A DNA stretch of 64,000 bases from Streptococcus oralis subsp. dentisani (GCF_002096335.1 NZ_NCUW01000030.1:186001-250000); one strand, 5' to 3'; positions 49,624-60,822 are shown, numbered from the stretch's first letter. Notes: generated from the letters alone by a model not told the origin. Program-made: numbers and translations.

Positions 49624-50553
49624 ATGATTTTAACAGTCACAATGAATCCATCCATTGATATTTCTTATCCTTTGGATGAATTGAAAATTGATACTATCAA
49701 CCGTGTGGTGGATGTGACCAAGACAGCTGGTGGTAAAGGGCTCAATGTTACGCGAGTTCTTTCAGAGTTTGGTGATTCTGTTGCTGCTACTGGTCTGGTC
49801 GGTGGCAAACTTGGTGAGTTTTTGGTAGAACATATCGATGATAAGGTCAGTAAACATTTCTTCTCCATTCAAGGAGAGACTCGTAACTGTATCGCTATTC
49901 TCCACGGAGACAACCAAACAGAAATCCTTGAAAAAGGACCAGAAGTTTTGGAACAAGAAGGGCAAGATTTCTTGATTCATTTCGAGAATCTTCTTGACAC
50001 TGTAGAAGTAGTAGCCATCTCCGGTAGTCTGCCAGCAGGTCTTCCAGTTGACTATTATGCGAACTTGGTAGAACTTGCTAATCGCGCAGGAAAACCAGTT
50101 GTTCTGGACTGCTCAGGTGCTGCCCTTCAGGCAGTTCTTGAATCACCACACAAACCAACAGTAATCAAACCAAATAATGAAGAATTGTCTCAACTTCTTG
50201 GAAGAGAAGTTTCTGAGGATTTGGATGAATTAAAGGAAGTTCTTCAAGAGTCTCTATTTGCAGGGATTGAATGGATTATCGTTTCACTTGGTGCAAATGG
50301 TGCTTTTGCAAAACATGGTGATACTTTCTACAAGGTAGATATTCCGAGAATTCAAGTAGTTAATCCAGTTGGATCTGGAGATTCTACTGTTGCAGGTATT
50401 TCATCAGGTCTTCTTCATAAGGAATCTGATCAAGAACTCCTCATCAAGGCCAATGTCCTTGGTATGCTCAATGCCCAAGAAAAGATGACAGGTCATGTCA
50501 ATATGGCCAACTATCAAGCTTTATATGATCAATTAATAGTAAAAGAGGTATAA
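49624..50553 (+). CDS. lacC: Tagatose-6-phosphate kinase
   Basis: A 309-residue PfkB-family kinase phosphorylating tagatose-6-P to the 1,6-bisphosphate. [13 protein letters not shown] near 37 and the catalytic [13 protein letters not shown] near 250 with the base aspartate. GAGGTGA lies before the ATG, 10 nt after lacB. Confidence 0.97.
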   Translation: MILTVTMNPSIDISYPLDELKIDTINRVVDVTKTAGGKGLNVTRVLSEFGDSVAATGLVGGKLGEFLVEHIDDKVSKHFFSIQGETRNCIAILHGDNQTEILEKGPEVLEQEGQDFLIHFENLLDTVEVVAISGSLPAGLPVDYYANLVELANRAGKPVVLDCSGAALQAVLESPHKPTVIKPNNEELSQLLGREVSEDLDELKEVLQESLFAGIEWIIVSLGANGAFAKHGDTFYKVDIPRIQVVNPVGSGDSTVAGISSGLLHKESDQELLIKANVLGMLNAQEKMTGHVNMANYQALYDQLIVKEV

Positions 50554-50554
50554 A

Positions 50555-51535
50555 ATGGCTTTAACAGAAAACAAACGTGCACGCTTAGAAAAACTCTCTG
50601 ACGAGAACGGCATTATCTCAGCTCTTGCCTTTGACCAACGTGGTGCTTTAAAACGCCTTATGGCTCAATATCAAACAGAAGAGCCAACAGTTGCTCAAAT
50701 GGAAGAACTTAAGGTCTTGGTAGCTGATGAATTGACAAAATACGCATCATCTATGCTCCTTGACCCTGAGTATGGACTTCCAGCTACAAAAGCGCTTGAT
50801 CCAAATGCTGGTCTTCTCCTTGCCTATGAAAAAACTGGCTACGATACAACTAGCACTAAACGCTTGCCTGATTGCTTGGATGTTTGGTCTGCAAAACGCA
50901 TCAAGGAACAAGGTGCAGATGCTGTTAAGTTCTTGCTTTACTACGATGTAGACAGCGCTGACGAGCTCAATCAAGAAAAGCAAGCTTACATCGAACGTAT
51001 TGGTTCTGAGTGTGTGGCAGAAGACATTCCATTCTTCCTTGAAATTTTGGCTTATGATGAAAAAATCGCTGACGCAGGTTCTGCAGAATACGCAAAAGTG
51101 AAACCACACAAGGTTATCGGTGCCATGAAAGTCTTTTCAAATCCACGCTTCAACATCGATGTCTTGAAAGTGGAAGTTCCAGTCAACGTCAAATACATTG
51201 AAGGTTTTGGCGATGGTGAAATCGTCCATACTCGTGAAGAAGCAGCAGCCTTCTTTAAAGCACAAGACGAAGCAACGAACTTGCCATACATCTACTTGAG
51301 TGCTGGTGTATCAGCTAAACTCTTCCAAGAAACCCTTGTCTTTGCCCACGAATCAGGCGCAAACTTCAACGGAGTTCTTTGCGGCCGTGCAACTTGGGCT
51401 GGATCAGTTGAAGCCTACATCAAAGACGGTGAGGCAGCAGCTCGTGAATGGCTACGCACAACTGGATTTGAGAACATTGACGAACTTAACAAGGTTCTCC
51501 AAACCACAGCGACTTCATGGACTGAACGCGTGTAA
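50555..51535 (+). CDS. lacD: Tagatose-1,6-bisphosphate aldolase
   Basis: A 326-residue class I aldolase that splits tagatose-1,6-bisP to DHAP and glyceraldehyde-3-[12 protein letters not shown] near 28, [10 protein letters not shown] near 125, and the Schiff-base lysine in VNVKYIEG near 205. Separated by one base from lacC. Codon bias indicates high expression. Only a weak 5-bp hairpin follows. Confidence 0.97.
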   Translation: MALTENKRARLEKLSDENGIISALAFDQRGALKRLMAQYQTEEPTVAQMEELKVLVADELTKYASSMLLDPEYGLPATKALDPNAGLLLAYEKTGYDTTSTKRLPDCLDVWSAKRIKEQGADAVKFLLYYDVDSADELNQEKQAYIERIGSECVAEDIPFFLEILAYDEKIADAGSAEYAKVKPHKVIGAMKVFSNPRFNIDVLKVEVPVNVKYIEGFGDGEIVHTREEAAAFFKAQDEATNLPYIYLSAGVSAKLFQETLVFAHESGANFNGVLCGRATWAGSVEAYIKDGEAAAREWLRTTGFENIDELNKVLQTTATSWTERV

Positions 51536-51588
51536 GAAGCTCCTCCTAGTTTAGGAACATAAATCTAAAAAATTTAAAAAAAGTTGAA

Positions 51589-51625
51589 TGTAAAGGTTTA
51601 CAAACAAACTGACTTGTGCTATACT
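51589..51625 (+). promoter_or_regulatory. Promoter of lacTFEG with overlapping cre
   Basis: TTTACA (51597-51602), a 17-nt spacer, TATACT (51620-51625) with TG extension. TGTAAAGGTTTACA (51589-51602) matches 13 of 14 cre positions and covers the -35, so CcpA repression is expected. Confidence 0.75.
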
Positions 51626-51648
51626 TAAATCACAAGTTAATACAAGGT

Positions 51649-51677
51649 GAGTGTTACTAAGTAATATTAGGCATGAT
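51649..51677 (+). promoter_or_regulatory. RAT antiterminator target for LacT
   Basis: The leader RNA has TGTTACT...AGGCA, the conserved core halves of ribonucleic antiterminator sites of BglG/LicT/LacT proteins. Its 3' side overlaps the first bases of the following terminator stem, so the two folds exclude each other. Confidence 0.78.
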
Positions 51678-51730
51678 CACAGGTGGATTAGAAATCAAAG
51701 GATTTTCTAGTTCATTTGTGGTCATTTTTT
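51674..51730 (+). terminator. Leader terminator controlled by LacT
   Basis: A long stem (51674-51696 with 51701-51724, many G-U pairs, one bulge), tetraloop AAAG, then TTTTTT. It lies between promoter and lacT. Confidence 0.85.
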
Positions 51731-51767
51731 ATACTCATATACCTTTAAGATACAAAAGGAGGTTGCC

Positions 51768-52604
51768 ATGTATCGAATTCTAAACCCAATGAATCACAAC
51801 GTCTCGCTTGTCAGAAACGACAAAGGGGAAGAAGTGATTGTGATTGGTAAGGGGATTGCATTTGGAAAAAAGAAGGGGGATTTGATTGCTGAAAATCAGG
51901 TTGAGAAAATCTTTCGGATGAAGACCGAAGAGTCCAGAGAAAACTTTATGGCTCTTCTCAAAGATGTTCCGCTTGATTTTATCACAGTGACCTACGAGAT
52001 CATTGATAAGCTTTCTAAGAAATATCATTATCCGATTCAAGAGTATCTCTATGTGACTTTGACAGATCATATATATTGTTCTTATCAAGCTCTAACACAA
52101 GGAAGGTACAAGGATAGCAATCTGCCAGATATTTCTGCCAAGTATCCTGTAGCTTTTCAAATCGCAAAGGAAGCCTTTGAAATCTACCGTCAGAAGTTGA
52201 CAGATCATTTCCCTGAGGATGAAATTATTCGGATCGCTTATCATTTCATCAATGCCGAAGGGGAGAATGAAGTGGAACTTGTGGAGTCGATTGATAAGAG
52301 GAAAGAAATTCTCAGGAATGTTGAAGAAGTGCTGAAGAGTTACTCTATTCAACGAACTAAAGAGAATAACCATTTCTATGATCGCTTTATGATTCATCTC
52401 AACTATTTTTTGGATTATTTAGACCGTTCCAGAGATGATAATCAATCTCTTCTGGATATGGAAGATCATATTAAACAATCCTATCCAAAAGCGTTCGAGA
52501 TTGGTTCCAAGATCTATGATGTGATTACGCAACATACGGGTCTTGATTTGTATAAAAGTGAACGAGTTTATCTAGTTCTACATATCCAACGTTTATTGTC
52601 ATAA
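51768..52604 (+). CDS. lacT: Transcription antiterminator LacT (BglG family)
   Basis: A 278-residue regulator. The N-terminal CAT RNA-binding domain (1-55) starts MYRILNPMNHNVSLV. PRD1 (about 65-170) and PRD2 (about 171-278) follow, with conserved histidines such as H in LTDHIYC, AYHF and LNYF/LVLHIQ. Phosphorylation of these by HPr or the lactose EII sets RNA binding. It binds the RAT in its own leader, giving positive autoregulation. AAAGGAGG before the ATG. Confidence 0.95.
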   Translation: MYRILNPMNHNVSLVRNDKGEEVIVIGKGIAFGKKKGDLIAENQVEKIFRMKTEESRENFMALLKDVPLDFITVTYEIIDKLSKKYHYPIQEYLYVTLTDHIYCSYQALTQGRYKDSNLPDISAKYPVAFQIAKEAFEIYRQKLTDHFPEDEIIRIAYHFINAEGENEVELVESIDKRKEILRNVEEVLKSYSIQRTKENNHFYDRFMIHLNYFLDYLDRSRDDNQSLLDMEDHIKQSYPKAFEIGSKIYDVITQHTGLDLYKSERVYLVLHIQRLLS

Positions 52605-52639
52605 AAATTTAATTAAAAATACATAAGGAGAATTCTATC

Positions 52640-52957
52640 ATGAATAGAGAAGAAGTAACATTGTTAGGTTTTGAAATCGTAGCCTATGCTGGCGATGCTC
52701 GTTCAAAACTATTGGAAGCCTTGAAGGCTGCTGAAGCTGGCGATTTTGCGAAAGCAGATAGCTTAGTCGAGGAAGCTGGTGGCTGTATCGCCGAGGCTCA
52801 TCACGCGCAAACAAGTCTATTGACTAAGGAAGCAGCTGGTGAAGATTTGGCCTATAGTGTAACCATGATGCATGGCCAGGATCACTTGATGACAACTATC
52901 TTGTTAAAAGATTTGATGCACCATTTAATTGAACTCTACAAGAGAGGAGTTAAGTAA
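52640..52957 (+). CDS. lacF: PTS lactose-specific IIA component
   Basis: A 105-residue helical trimeric EIIA-Lac. The active histidine is H78 in TMMHGQDH, and the conserved metal aspartate lies at D81. It passes phosphate from HPr to the IIB domain of LacE. Stop and lacE start overlap by one base (TAATG). Confidence 0.97.
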   Translation: MNREEVTLLGFEIVAYAGDARSKLLEALKAAEAGDFAKADSLVEEAGGCIAEAHHAQTSLLTKEAAGEDLAYSVTMMHGQDHLMTTILLKDLMHHLIELYKRGVK

Positions 52958-54651
52958 TGAACAAACTAATTTCATTTATCGAGAAAGGGAAGCCTTTCTT
53001 TGAGAAATTATCTCGTAATATCTATCTTCGTGCTATTCGTGATGGTTTCATTGCAGGTATGCCTGTTATTCTCTTCTCAAGTATCTTTATCTTGATTGCT
53101 TTTGTACCAAACTCATGGGGCTTTAAATGGTCTGATGATGTTGTTAATCTCCTCATGAAACCTTATAGCTATTCAATGGGGATTCTGGCTCTCTTGGTAG
53201 CTGGTACAACAGCTAAGTCATTGACCGACTCAGTAAACCGCAGCATGGAAAAAACCAACCAAATCAACTATATGTCAACACTGTTGGCTGCGATTGTTGG
53301 TTTGTTGATGTTGGCAGCTGATCCAATTGAAGGTGGCTTTGCGACAGGTTTCCTTGGGACAAAAGGTTTGCTTTCTGCCTTTCTTGCTGCCTTTGTTACT
53401 GTAGCCATCTATAAGGTTTGTGTTAAGAACAACGTTACCATTCGTATGCCTGACGAAGTTCCACCAAATATCTCACAAGTCTTTAAAGATGTGATTCCAT
53501 TCACTCTATCAGTGGTTTCTCTTTATGCTCTTGATTTACTAGCTCGTCATTTTGTTGGTGCAAGCGTAGCTGAATCAATCGGTAAATTCTTTGCACCATT
53601 ATTCTCTGCTGCTGATGGTTATCTAGGTATTACGATTATCTTTGGTGCCTTTGCCTTCTTCTGGTTTGTTGGTATCCATGGTCCATCTATCGTTGAACCA
53701 GCAATCGCAGCTATTACCTATGCAAATGCCGAAGTCAACTTGAACCTTCTCCAACAAGGGATGCATGCAGACAAGATTCTTACTTCAGGTACACAAATGT
53801 TTATCGTTACCATGGGTGGTACGGGTGCGACACTGGTTGTCCCATTCATGTTCATGTGGTTGACCAAATCGAAACGTAACCGTGCAATCGGACGTGCGTC
53901 TGTTGTTCCAACATTCTTTGGAGTAAACGAACCAATCCTGTTTGGTGCACCACTTGTCTTGAACCCAATTTTCTTTATTCCATTTATCTTTGCGCCAATT
54001 GCCAACGTATGGATTTTTAAATTCTTCATTGAGACGCTTGGCATGAACTCATTTACTGCTAACCTTCCTTGGACAACACCAGGTCCGCTCGGTATTGTTC
54101 TCGGTACAAACTTCCAATTCTTGTCATTTGTTCTTGCTGCTTTGTTAATCCTTGTTGACGTAGCCATCTACTATCCATTCCTCAAGGTTTATGATGAACA
54201 AATTCTTGAAGAAGAGCGTTCAGGCAAAGCCAATGATGAATTGAAAGAAAAAGTAGCTGCAAACTTCAACACTGCCAAAGCAGATGCTATTCTTGAAAAA
54301 GCAGGTGTAGAAGCAGCGCAAAACACAATCACAGAAGAAACAAATGTTCTCGTTCTCTGTGCAGGAGGAGGTACAAGTGGTCTCCTTGCAAATGCTCTAA
54401 ACAAAGCGGCAGCAGAATACAAAGTTCCTGTTAAAGCAGCAGCTGGTGGCTATGGAGCTCACCGTGAAATGTTGCCAGAGTTTGATCTGGTTATCCTTGC
54501 TCCTCAAGTTGCTTCAAACTTTGAAGACATGAAGGCCGAAACCGACAAACTTGGTATCAAACTTGCTAAGACAGAAGGTGGCCAATACATTAAATTGACT
54601 CGCGATGGAAAAGGCGCTCTTGCCTTTGTTCAAGCGCAGTTCGAAGAATAA
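52957..54651 (+). CDS. lacE: PTS lactose-specific IICB component
   Basis: A 564-residue fusion. The IIC permease domain (about 1-410, ten helices, [21 protein letters not shown] conserved) is followed by a linker and the IIB domain with phospho-cysteine C468 in [10 protein letters not shown]. It imports lactose as lactose-6-P for LacG. A hairpin follows before lacG. Confidence 0.97.
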   Translation: MNKLISFIEKGKPFFEKLSRNIYLRAIRDGFIAGMPVILFSSIFILIAFVPNSWGFKWSDDVVNLLMKPYSYSMGILALLVAGTTAKSLTDSVNRSMEKTNQINYMSTLLAAIVGLLMLAADPIEGGFATGFLGTKGLLSAFLAAFVTVAIYKVCVKNNVTIRMPDEVPPNISQVFKDVIPFTLSVVSLYALDLLARHFVGASVAESIGKFFAPLFSAADGYLGITIIFGAFAFFWFVGIHGPSIVEPAIAAITYANAEVNLNLLQQGMHADKILTSGTQMFIVTMGGTGATLVVPFMFMWLTKSKRNRAIGRASVVPTFFGVNEPILFGAPLVLNPIFFIPFIFAPIANVWIFKFFIETLGMNSFTANLPWTTPGPLGIVLGTNFQFLSFVLAALLILVDVAIYYPFLKVYDEQILEEERSGKANDELKEKVAANFNTAKADAILEKAGVEAAQNTITEETNVLVLCAGGGTSGLLANALNKAAAEYKVPVKAAAGGYGAHREMLPEFDLVILAPQVASNFEDMKAETDKLGIKLAKTEGGQYIKLTRDGKGALAFVQAQFEE

Positions 54652-54667
54652 AAGGTAAATAGCGAAG

Positions 54668-54712
54668 AAGTGAGATGGAGGAACTCCTCCCAACTCTATC
54701 TCCATCTCATTT
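54668..54712 (+). other. Intergenic hairpin between lacE and lacG
   Basis: AAGTGAGATGGAG pairs with CTCCATCTCATTT (13 bp, one G-U pair) around a 19-nt loop that can pair internally. The tail TCTATTTCTT is only moderately U-rich, so it may be a partial terminator or an mRNA stabiliser. Confidence 0.6.
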
Positions 54713-54723
54713 CTATTTCTTGA

Positions 54724-56142
<1,419 letters not shown>

Positions 56143-56151
56143 AACTAACAA

Positions 56152-56185
56152 AAAAATTCCCCGCCAAAAGGCAGGGGAATTTTTA
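56152..56185. terminator. Bidirectional terminator between lacG and lacR
   Basis: Stem AAAATTCCCCGCC with GGCAGGGGAATTTT (one bulge), AAAA loop, T-runs on both strands. The lacR stop lies in its arm. Confidence 0.9.
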
Positions 56186-56950
56186 TGGTTTTGATAAAAG
56201 AATGGTTGTTTGTTTGGACAGATCTTCAAATGTCTCCAGACTCAGTTTAGAATCTGAAACAATCGTATCAATCTCTGATATATTGTAAAAATTGTAAAAA
56301 TCAAACTTATTAAACTTACTGTGGTCTGCCAGTAAGTATTTTTTATTAGCATTATTCAAGGCGATTCGTTGTACTTCGCCCTCTTCCTCGCTGAAGGTGG
56401 CAATAGCCTTATCCTTAATGCCATTACAGCTTACAAATGCCTTAGAAAACTGAAGGTTAGTCAAATCCTGCAAGGTAAGTGTCCCTACAAAAGCACCAGT
56501 GATAGAGCGATAGTTTCCACCAATCAAGATCAAATCTGTTAGTTTTCGTTCGTTTAGGATGAGAAAAACAGGAAGACTGTTTGTTACAACACGAATATTA
56601 TCAATCGGGAGTTCACAAGCAAAACATTCTAAGGTCGTTCCTGGCCCGATAAAAATAGTTTCACCTTCGTCAATCAAATGACCTGCAAAACGGCTAATTT
56701 CTTGTTTTTCAGCAATCTGCAAACCTTGTTTTTCGACGTTTGAGCGTTCGTTGTTTAAGAGAGAACCTGTACGAAGTTTTTCAGCGCCACCATGCACGCG
56801 TACCAGCAAATCCTTATCTGCCAATTCTTGTAAGTAGCGGCGAGCTGTCATATCTGACACATCAAGACTCTCCATAATCTCTTTTACAGTAATAGTGCCT
56901 TTTGTGTTTACTGCTTCTAGAATACTATCTAGTTTTTCTTGCTTTAGCAT
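56183..56950 (-). CDS. lacR: Lactose phosphotransferase system repressor LacR (DeoR family)
   Basis: A 255-residue repressor. The N-terminal DeoR helix-turn-helix reads TVKEIMESLDVSDMTARRYLQ (about 20-40). The sugar-phosphate-binding domain has GPGTTLECFA, VVTNSLPV, LIGGNYR and LLADHSKF. The usual effector is tagatose-6-P. The ATG at 56950 follows GAGGTGAT; GTG 56959 is rejected. It faces the lac cluster convergently and is read in the same direction as nrdF, from its own promoter. Confidence 0.94.
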   Translation of the reverse strand: MLKQEKLDSILEAVNTKGTITVKEIMESLDVSDMTARRYLQELADKDLLVRVHGGAEKLRTGSLLNNERSNVEKQGLQIAEKQEISRFAGHLIDEGETIFIGPGTTLECFACELPIDNIRVVTNSLPVFLILNERKLTDLILIGGNYRSITGAFVGTLTLQDLTNLQFSKAFVSCNGIKDKAIATFSEEEGEVQRIALNNANKKYLLADHSKFNKFDFYNFYNISEIDTIVSDSKLSLETFEDLSKQTTILLSKP

Positions 56951-56978
56951 CCTTATCACCTCGATTTCTACTATTATT

Positions 56979-57007
56979 ATCTTACCATAAAACGCTCAAT
57001 CAATCAA
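56979..57007 (-). promoter_or_regulatory. Promoter of lacR
   Basis: Minus-strand TTGATT (57002-57007), a 17-nt spacer, TAAGAT (56979-56984) with TG extension. The 19-nt candidate operator lies directly upstream. Confidence 0.65.
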
Positions 57008-57013
57008 ATAAAA

Positions 57014-57032
57014 AAACAAAATAAAACAAAAA
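57014..57032 (-). repeat. 19-nt A-rich direct copy (candidate LacR operator), right copy
   Basis: Identical in sequence and plus-strand orientation to 44921-44939. Here it lies upstream of the lacR -35, fitting autoregulation, and its minus-strand T-rich face also continues the U-tail of the nrdF terminator. Confidence 0.55.
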
Positions 57033-57037
57033 CAAAA

Positions 57038-57069
57038 ATACCATGGTTGTTTTAAACAAACCATGATAT
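57038..57069 (-). terminator. Terminator of nrdF
   Basis: On the minus strand ATATCATGGTTTGTTT pairs with AAACAACCATGGTAT (one bulge and a mismatch), followed by a long T-rich tail. Confidence 0.75.
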
Positions 57070-57087
57070 TTTGAATGATTGGTCAAA

Positions 57088-58050
57088 TTAGTCTAAACCG
57101 TAGTTGTAATCCTCGTCTTGCATGGCTTCAACTTCACCAAGGAGGTAACCATTTCCGACTTGAGAGAAGAAGTCGTGGTTAGAAGTTCCTGTTGAAATAC
57201 CGTTCATGACGATGGGATTGACATCATCAGCTGAATCTGGGAAGAGTGGATCTTGTCCTAGGTTCATAAGGGCCTTATTGGCATTGTAGCGAAGGAAGGT
57301 TTTAACTTCTTCGGTCCATCCCACACCGTCATAGAGACTTTCTGTATAACCTTCTTCGTTCTCATAGAGGGTGTAGAGCAGGTCGTACATCCATTCTTTG
57401 AGCTTTTCTTGCTCTTCTTCAGGTAATTCATTGAAACCAAGTTGGAATTTGTAACCAATGTAGGTTCCGTGAACAGACTCATCACGAATGATCAGTTTGA
57501 TGATTTCCGCAACGTTGGCCAGTTTGTTGTTACCGAGATAGTAGAGGGGGGTAAAGAAACCAGAGTAGAAGAGGAAGGTTTCAAGGAAGACGCTGGCAAC
57601 TTTCTTTTCTAGTGGGCTACCATTGAGGTAGATTTCATTGATAATTTCCGCTTTTCTTTGTAGGTAGGGGTTAGTGTTGGTCCATTCAAAGATTTCTTCG
57701 ATTTCAGCCTTGGTGTTCAAGGTAGAAAAGATAGAAGAGTAAGATTTTGCGTGGACAGATTCCATAAACTGGATGTTGTTGAAAACAGCTTCCTCATGCG
57801 GTGTACGGATGTCTGCGCGAAGCGCCTGAACACCAGTTTCAGATTGCATGGTATCGAGAAGGGTCAAACCACCAAAGACTTTTCCAACTAAGTCTTTTTC
57901 TTTGTTTGATAGTTTCCTCCAGTCGTCTAGGTCATTTGACAAGGGGATACGTGTATCGAGCCAGAATTGCTCCGTTAGCTTTTCCCAAGTGGATTTGTCG
58001 ATGACATCTTCGATGGCATTCCAGTTAATGGCTTTGTAGTAAGTTTCCAT
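57088..58050 (-). CDS. nrdF: Class Ib ribonucleotide reductase, beta subunit
   Basis: A 320-residue metallocofactor subunit. Ligands D67 (TLLDTMQSE), E98 and H101 (FMESVHAKSYS, with radical tyrosine Y105), and a second set EIFEW.., IRDESVHGTY. It generates the radical for NrdE. It is separated from nrdE by 195 nt that contain a terminator and its own extended -10, so it can be expressed apart from nrdHE. nrdI is not in the window. Confidence 0.96.
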   Translation of the reverse strand: METYYKAINWNAIEDVIDKSTWEKLTEQFWLDTRIPLSNDLDDWRKLSNKEKDLVGKVFGGLTLLDTMQSETGVQALRADIRTPHEEAVFNNIQFMESVHAKSYSSIFSTLNTKAEIEEIFEWTNTNPYLQRKAEIINEIYLNGSPLEKKVASVFLETFLFYSGFFTPLYYLGNNKLANVAEIIKLIIRDESVHGTYIGYKFQLGFNELPEEEQEKLKEWMYDLLYTLYENEEGYTESLYDGVGWTEEVKTFLRYNANKALMNLGQDPLFPDSADDVNPIVMNGISTGTSNHDFFSQVGNGYLLGEVEAMQDEDYNYGLD

Positions 58051-58097
58051 TTAAAATCTCTTTCTGTATGTAATAATGCGATTGTCAAATCATCTCT

Positions 58098-58106
58098 ATT
58101 TTATCA
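58098..58106 (-). promoter_or_regulatory. Extended -10 promoter of nrdF
   Basis: Minus-strand TGATAAAAT about 48 nt before the nrdF ATG, downstream of the nrdE hairpin. Confidence 0.6.
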
Positions 58107-58128
58107 TAGTCTGAGAAGAGTATCGCAC

Positions 58129-58151
58129 AAAAAGTCGGAAGACCGACTTTT
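58129..58151 (-). terminator. Terminator between nrdE and nrdF
   Basis: A 9-bp perfect stem AAAAGTCGG/CCGACTTTT with a 4-nt loop and T-run on the minus strand. Confidence 0.82.
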
Positions 58152-58245
58152 CATTTTTCCTAGTATTTTAGATGCTTGTCCAAGTTTAGTTTAGTGTAAT
58201 CCTTTAATCAGTAATCTGAGGAAATTTAGTTAGCTCAGAATAGAG

Positions 58246-60405
58246 CTAAATCACACAGCTTTCACATTGGTTAGCACCGACTTCTCCACCGTCGTCTGTA
58301 AAGGTACGGACGTAGTAAATAGACTTGATACCCTTGTTAAAGGCATAGTTACGAAGGATAGACAAGTCACGTGTCGTTTGTTTGTTTTCTTTCTTCCATT
58401 CGTAAAGACCTTTTGGAATATCACTACGCATGAAGAGGGTGAGTGAAAGTCCTTGGTCCACGTGTTCTGTTGCAGCAGCGTAAACATCAATCACCTTACG
58501 CATATCCATGTCGTAAGCAGAAGTGTAGAAAGGAATAGTTTCTGTTGACAAGCCTGCAGCTGGATAATAGATTTTACCGATTTTCTTCTCTTGGCGTTCT
58601 TCGATACGTTGCGTAATCGGGTGGATAGATGCAGAAACATCGTTGATGTAACTGATAGAACCATTTGGAGCAACAGCTAGACGGTTTTGGTGATAAAGAC
58701 CATCTGCTTGAACCTTTTCGCGAAGTTCAGCCCAGTCAGCAGCACATGGGATAAAGACGTCTTTGAAGAGTTCTTTAACACGGTCTGATTTTGGAACAAA
58801 TTCGCCTGTCACATACTTATCAAAGTAGCTTCCGTTAGCATAGTCTGATTTTTCAAAGTTGTGGAAGGTAATACCACGTTCACGCGCGATATTGTTTGAC
58901 TCCACCAAGGTCCAGTAGTTCATAAGCATAAAGTAGATACTGGTAAATTCAATTGACTCAGGTGATCCGTATTCGATCAGTTGTTGGGCAAGGTAGCTGT
59001 GCAGTCCCATGGCACCAAGACCAAAGGTGTGAGCCAAACTATTTCCGTGGTCAATAGTAGGAACAGCTACGATGTGCGAACTATCTGTAACAAAAGTAAG
59101 GGCACGAACCATGGCACGAATAGAACGACCAAAGTCAGGTGAGGTCATCATGTTGACGACGTTGGTTGAACCAAGGTTACATGAAACGTCCGTTCCCATT
59201 TGAAGAAATTCTTGAGCATCGTTGATTAAGCTTGGTTCTTGAACTTGAAGAATCTCAGAACACAAGTTACTCATGATAATCTTTCCATCAACTGGATTTG
59301 CACGGTTAGCCGTATCGATGTTGACCACATAAGGATAGCCAGACTCTTGTTGCAATTTAGAGATTTCAGTTTCCAAATCTCGCGCCTTGATTTTTGTCTT
59401 ACGGATGTTTGGATTTGCGACTAATTCATCGTATTTTTCAGTGATGTCGATGTAGTTGAATGGCACACCGTATTCAAGTTCTACAGAGTAAGGACTGAAG
59501 AGGTACATTTCTTCATTTTTGCGAGCCAATTCGTAGAATTTATCGGGTACTACAACACCAAGTGATAGTGTCTTCACACGAACTTTTTCATCGGCATTTT
59601 CTTTCTTAGTTGAAAGGAAAGCAATGATATCTGGGTGAAAGACATTGAGGTAGACAACCCCAGCACCTTGACGTTGCCCTAATTGGTTAGAGTAAGAGAA
59701 ACTGTCCTCAAAAAGTTTCATAACTGGCACGACACCAGATGCTGCTCCTTCGTAACCTTTGATAGGAGCTCCAGCTTCACGAAGGTTGCTGAGGGAAATT
59801 CCCACACCACCACCGATACGTGAAAGTTGAAGAGCTGAGTTGATGGAACGTCCGATAGAGTTCATGTCATCAGTTACCTGAATCAAGAAACAAGATACCA
59901 ACTCCCCACGACGGGCGCGACCAGCATTCAAGAAAGAAGGAGTAGCTGGTTGGTAGCGTTGGTGGATGATTTCATTGGCAATATCAGTCGCAATCGCTTC
60001 ATCTCCGTCTGCAAAATAAAGCGCATTAAAGAAGACACGGTCTTCCATACTTTCAAGGTAATATTCACCATCGTTAGTCTTCAAGGCGTACTGGTTGTAA
60101 AATTTATAGGCAGCCATGAATGACTTGAATTGGAAGTTTTGGTCTTTGATAAATTGGTGCAATTCTTCCAAAAACTCTGGGCGGTATTTCTTGAGAAATG
60201 CAGTTTCGATATAGTTGTGTTCAATGAGGTAGTTGATTTTATCAGTAATTGAATCAAAAACCATAGTGTTTGGAACTACATTTTCTTTAAAGAAAGCATC
60301 CAAGGCTTCCTTATCTTTATGAAGCATGATTTGTCCATTAACAGGACGGTTGATTTCGTTATTGAGACGGAAGTATGTCACGTCTTCAAGATGTTTTAAT
60401 CCCAT
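58246..60405 (-). CDS. nrdE: Class Ib ribonucleotide reductase, alpha subunit
   Basis: A 719-residue catalytic subunit reducing ribonucleoside diphosphates. An N-terminal short region without a full ATP cone, which is normal for class Ib. Active-site cysteines in GELVSCFLIQ and MSNLCSEILQ; PNGSISYINDVS carries the nucleotide loop. The C-terminus ANQCESCVI holds the CxxC pair re-reduced by NrdH. Read from the nrdH promoter. Confidence 0.97.
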   Translation of the reverse strand: MGLKHLEDVTYFRLNNEINRPVNGQIMLHKDKEALDAFFKENVVPNTMVFDSITDKINYLIEHNYIETAFLKKYRPEFLEELHQFIKDQNFQFKSFMAAYKFYNQYALKTNDGEYYLESMEDRVFFNALYFADGDEAIATDIANEIIHQRYQPATPSFLNAGRARRGELVSCFLIQVTDDMNSIGRSINSALQLSRIGGGVGISLSNLREAGAPIKGYEGAASGVVPVMKLFEDSFSYSNQLGQRQGAGVVYLNVFHPDIIAFLSTKKENADEKVRVKTLSLGVVVPDKFYELARKNEEMYLFSPYSVELEYGVPFNYIDITEKYDELVANPNIRKTKIKARDLETEISKLQQESGYPYVVNIDTANRANPVDGKIIMSNLCSEILQVQEPSLINDAQEFLQMGTDVSCNLGSTNVVNMMTSPDFGRSIRAMVRALTFVTDSSHIVAVPTIDHGNSLAHTFGLGAMGLHSYLAQQLIEYGSPESIEFTSIYFMLMNYWTLVESNNIARERGITFHNFEKSDYANGSYFDKYVTGEFVPKSDRVKELFKDVFIPCAADWAELREKVQADGLYHQNRLAVAPNGSISYINDVSASIHPITQRIEERQEKKIGKIYYPAAGLSTETIPFYTSAYDMDMRKVIDVYAAATEHVDQGLSLTLFMRSDIPKGLYEWKKENKQTTRDLSILRNYAFNKGIKSIYYVRTFTDDGGEVGANQCESCVI

Positions 60406-60491
60406 AAAATTTTCCTTATCTAACCTGATTACAAAAGAAAGGCCTCTAAGTTAGCCCTAGAAGCGAGTTTCTTCTGGATGATTTACTAAGA

Positions 60492-60710
60492 TTATGCTAA
60501 TTGTTTCAGTTTTCCTGGTTGGAAACCTGAAAAGACTTCAGTTGGTGTTTGGATAACAGGAGCAGCGCTGAAACCGAGCTCTTTAACTTGATCGACGTAC
60601 TCAGGTTGCTCGTCAAGATTGATCTCACGATAAGACACGTTGTTGCTATCCAAGAAACGTTTGGTCATTTTACATTGTACACAATTATTTTTAGAATAAA
60701 CCGTTACCAT
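60492..60710 (-). CDS. nrdH: NrdH redoxin (glutaredoxin-like)
   Basis: A 72-residue thioredoxin-fold protein with CVQC at residues 10-13 and the C-terminal SGFQPGKL motif of NrdH. It supplies electrons to NrdE. First gene of the nrdHE unit; 86-nt spacer to nrdE. Confidence 0.96.
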   Translation of the reverse strand: MVTVYSKNNCVQCKMTKRFLDSNNVSYREINLDEQPEYVDQVKELGFSAAPVIQTPTEVFSGFQPGKLKQLA

Positions 60711-60745
60711 TTTCGTAACTCCTCATAAAATTTGATTACTTTCTT

Positions 60746-60773
60746 AGTATATCAGAAAAAAAAACTTTGTCAA
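60746..60773 (-). promoter_or_regulatory. Promoter of nrdHE
   Basis: Minus-strand TTGACA (60768-60773), a 16-nt spacer containing nine T, TATACT (60746-60751) with TG extension. Near-consensus; leader about 30 nt with GAGGAG. Confidence 0.78.
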
Positions 60774-60822
60774 ACTTTTTAAACTAAATCTTGTGCCTAA
60801 AAGTTACAGTTTTAAAATTAAA

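Noticed and set aside
53718-54167. 149-codon minus-strand frame
   Set aside because: Antisense to lacE in a region of biased codons.
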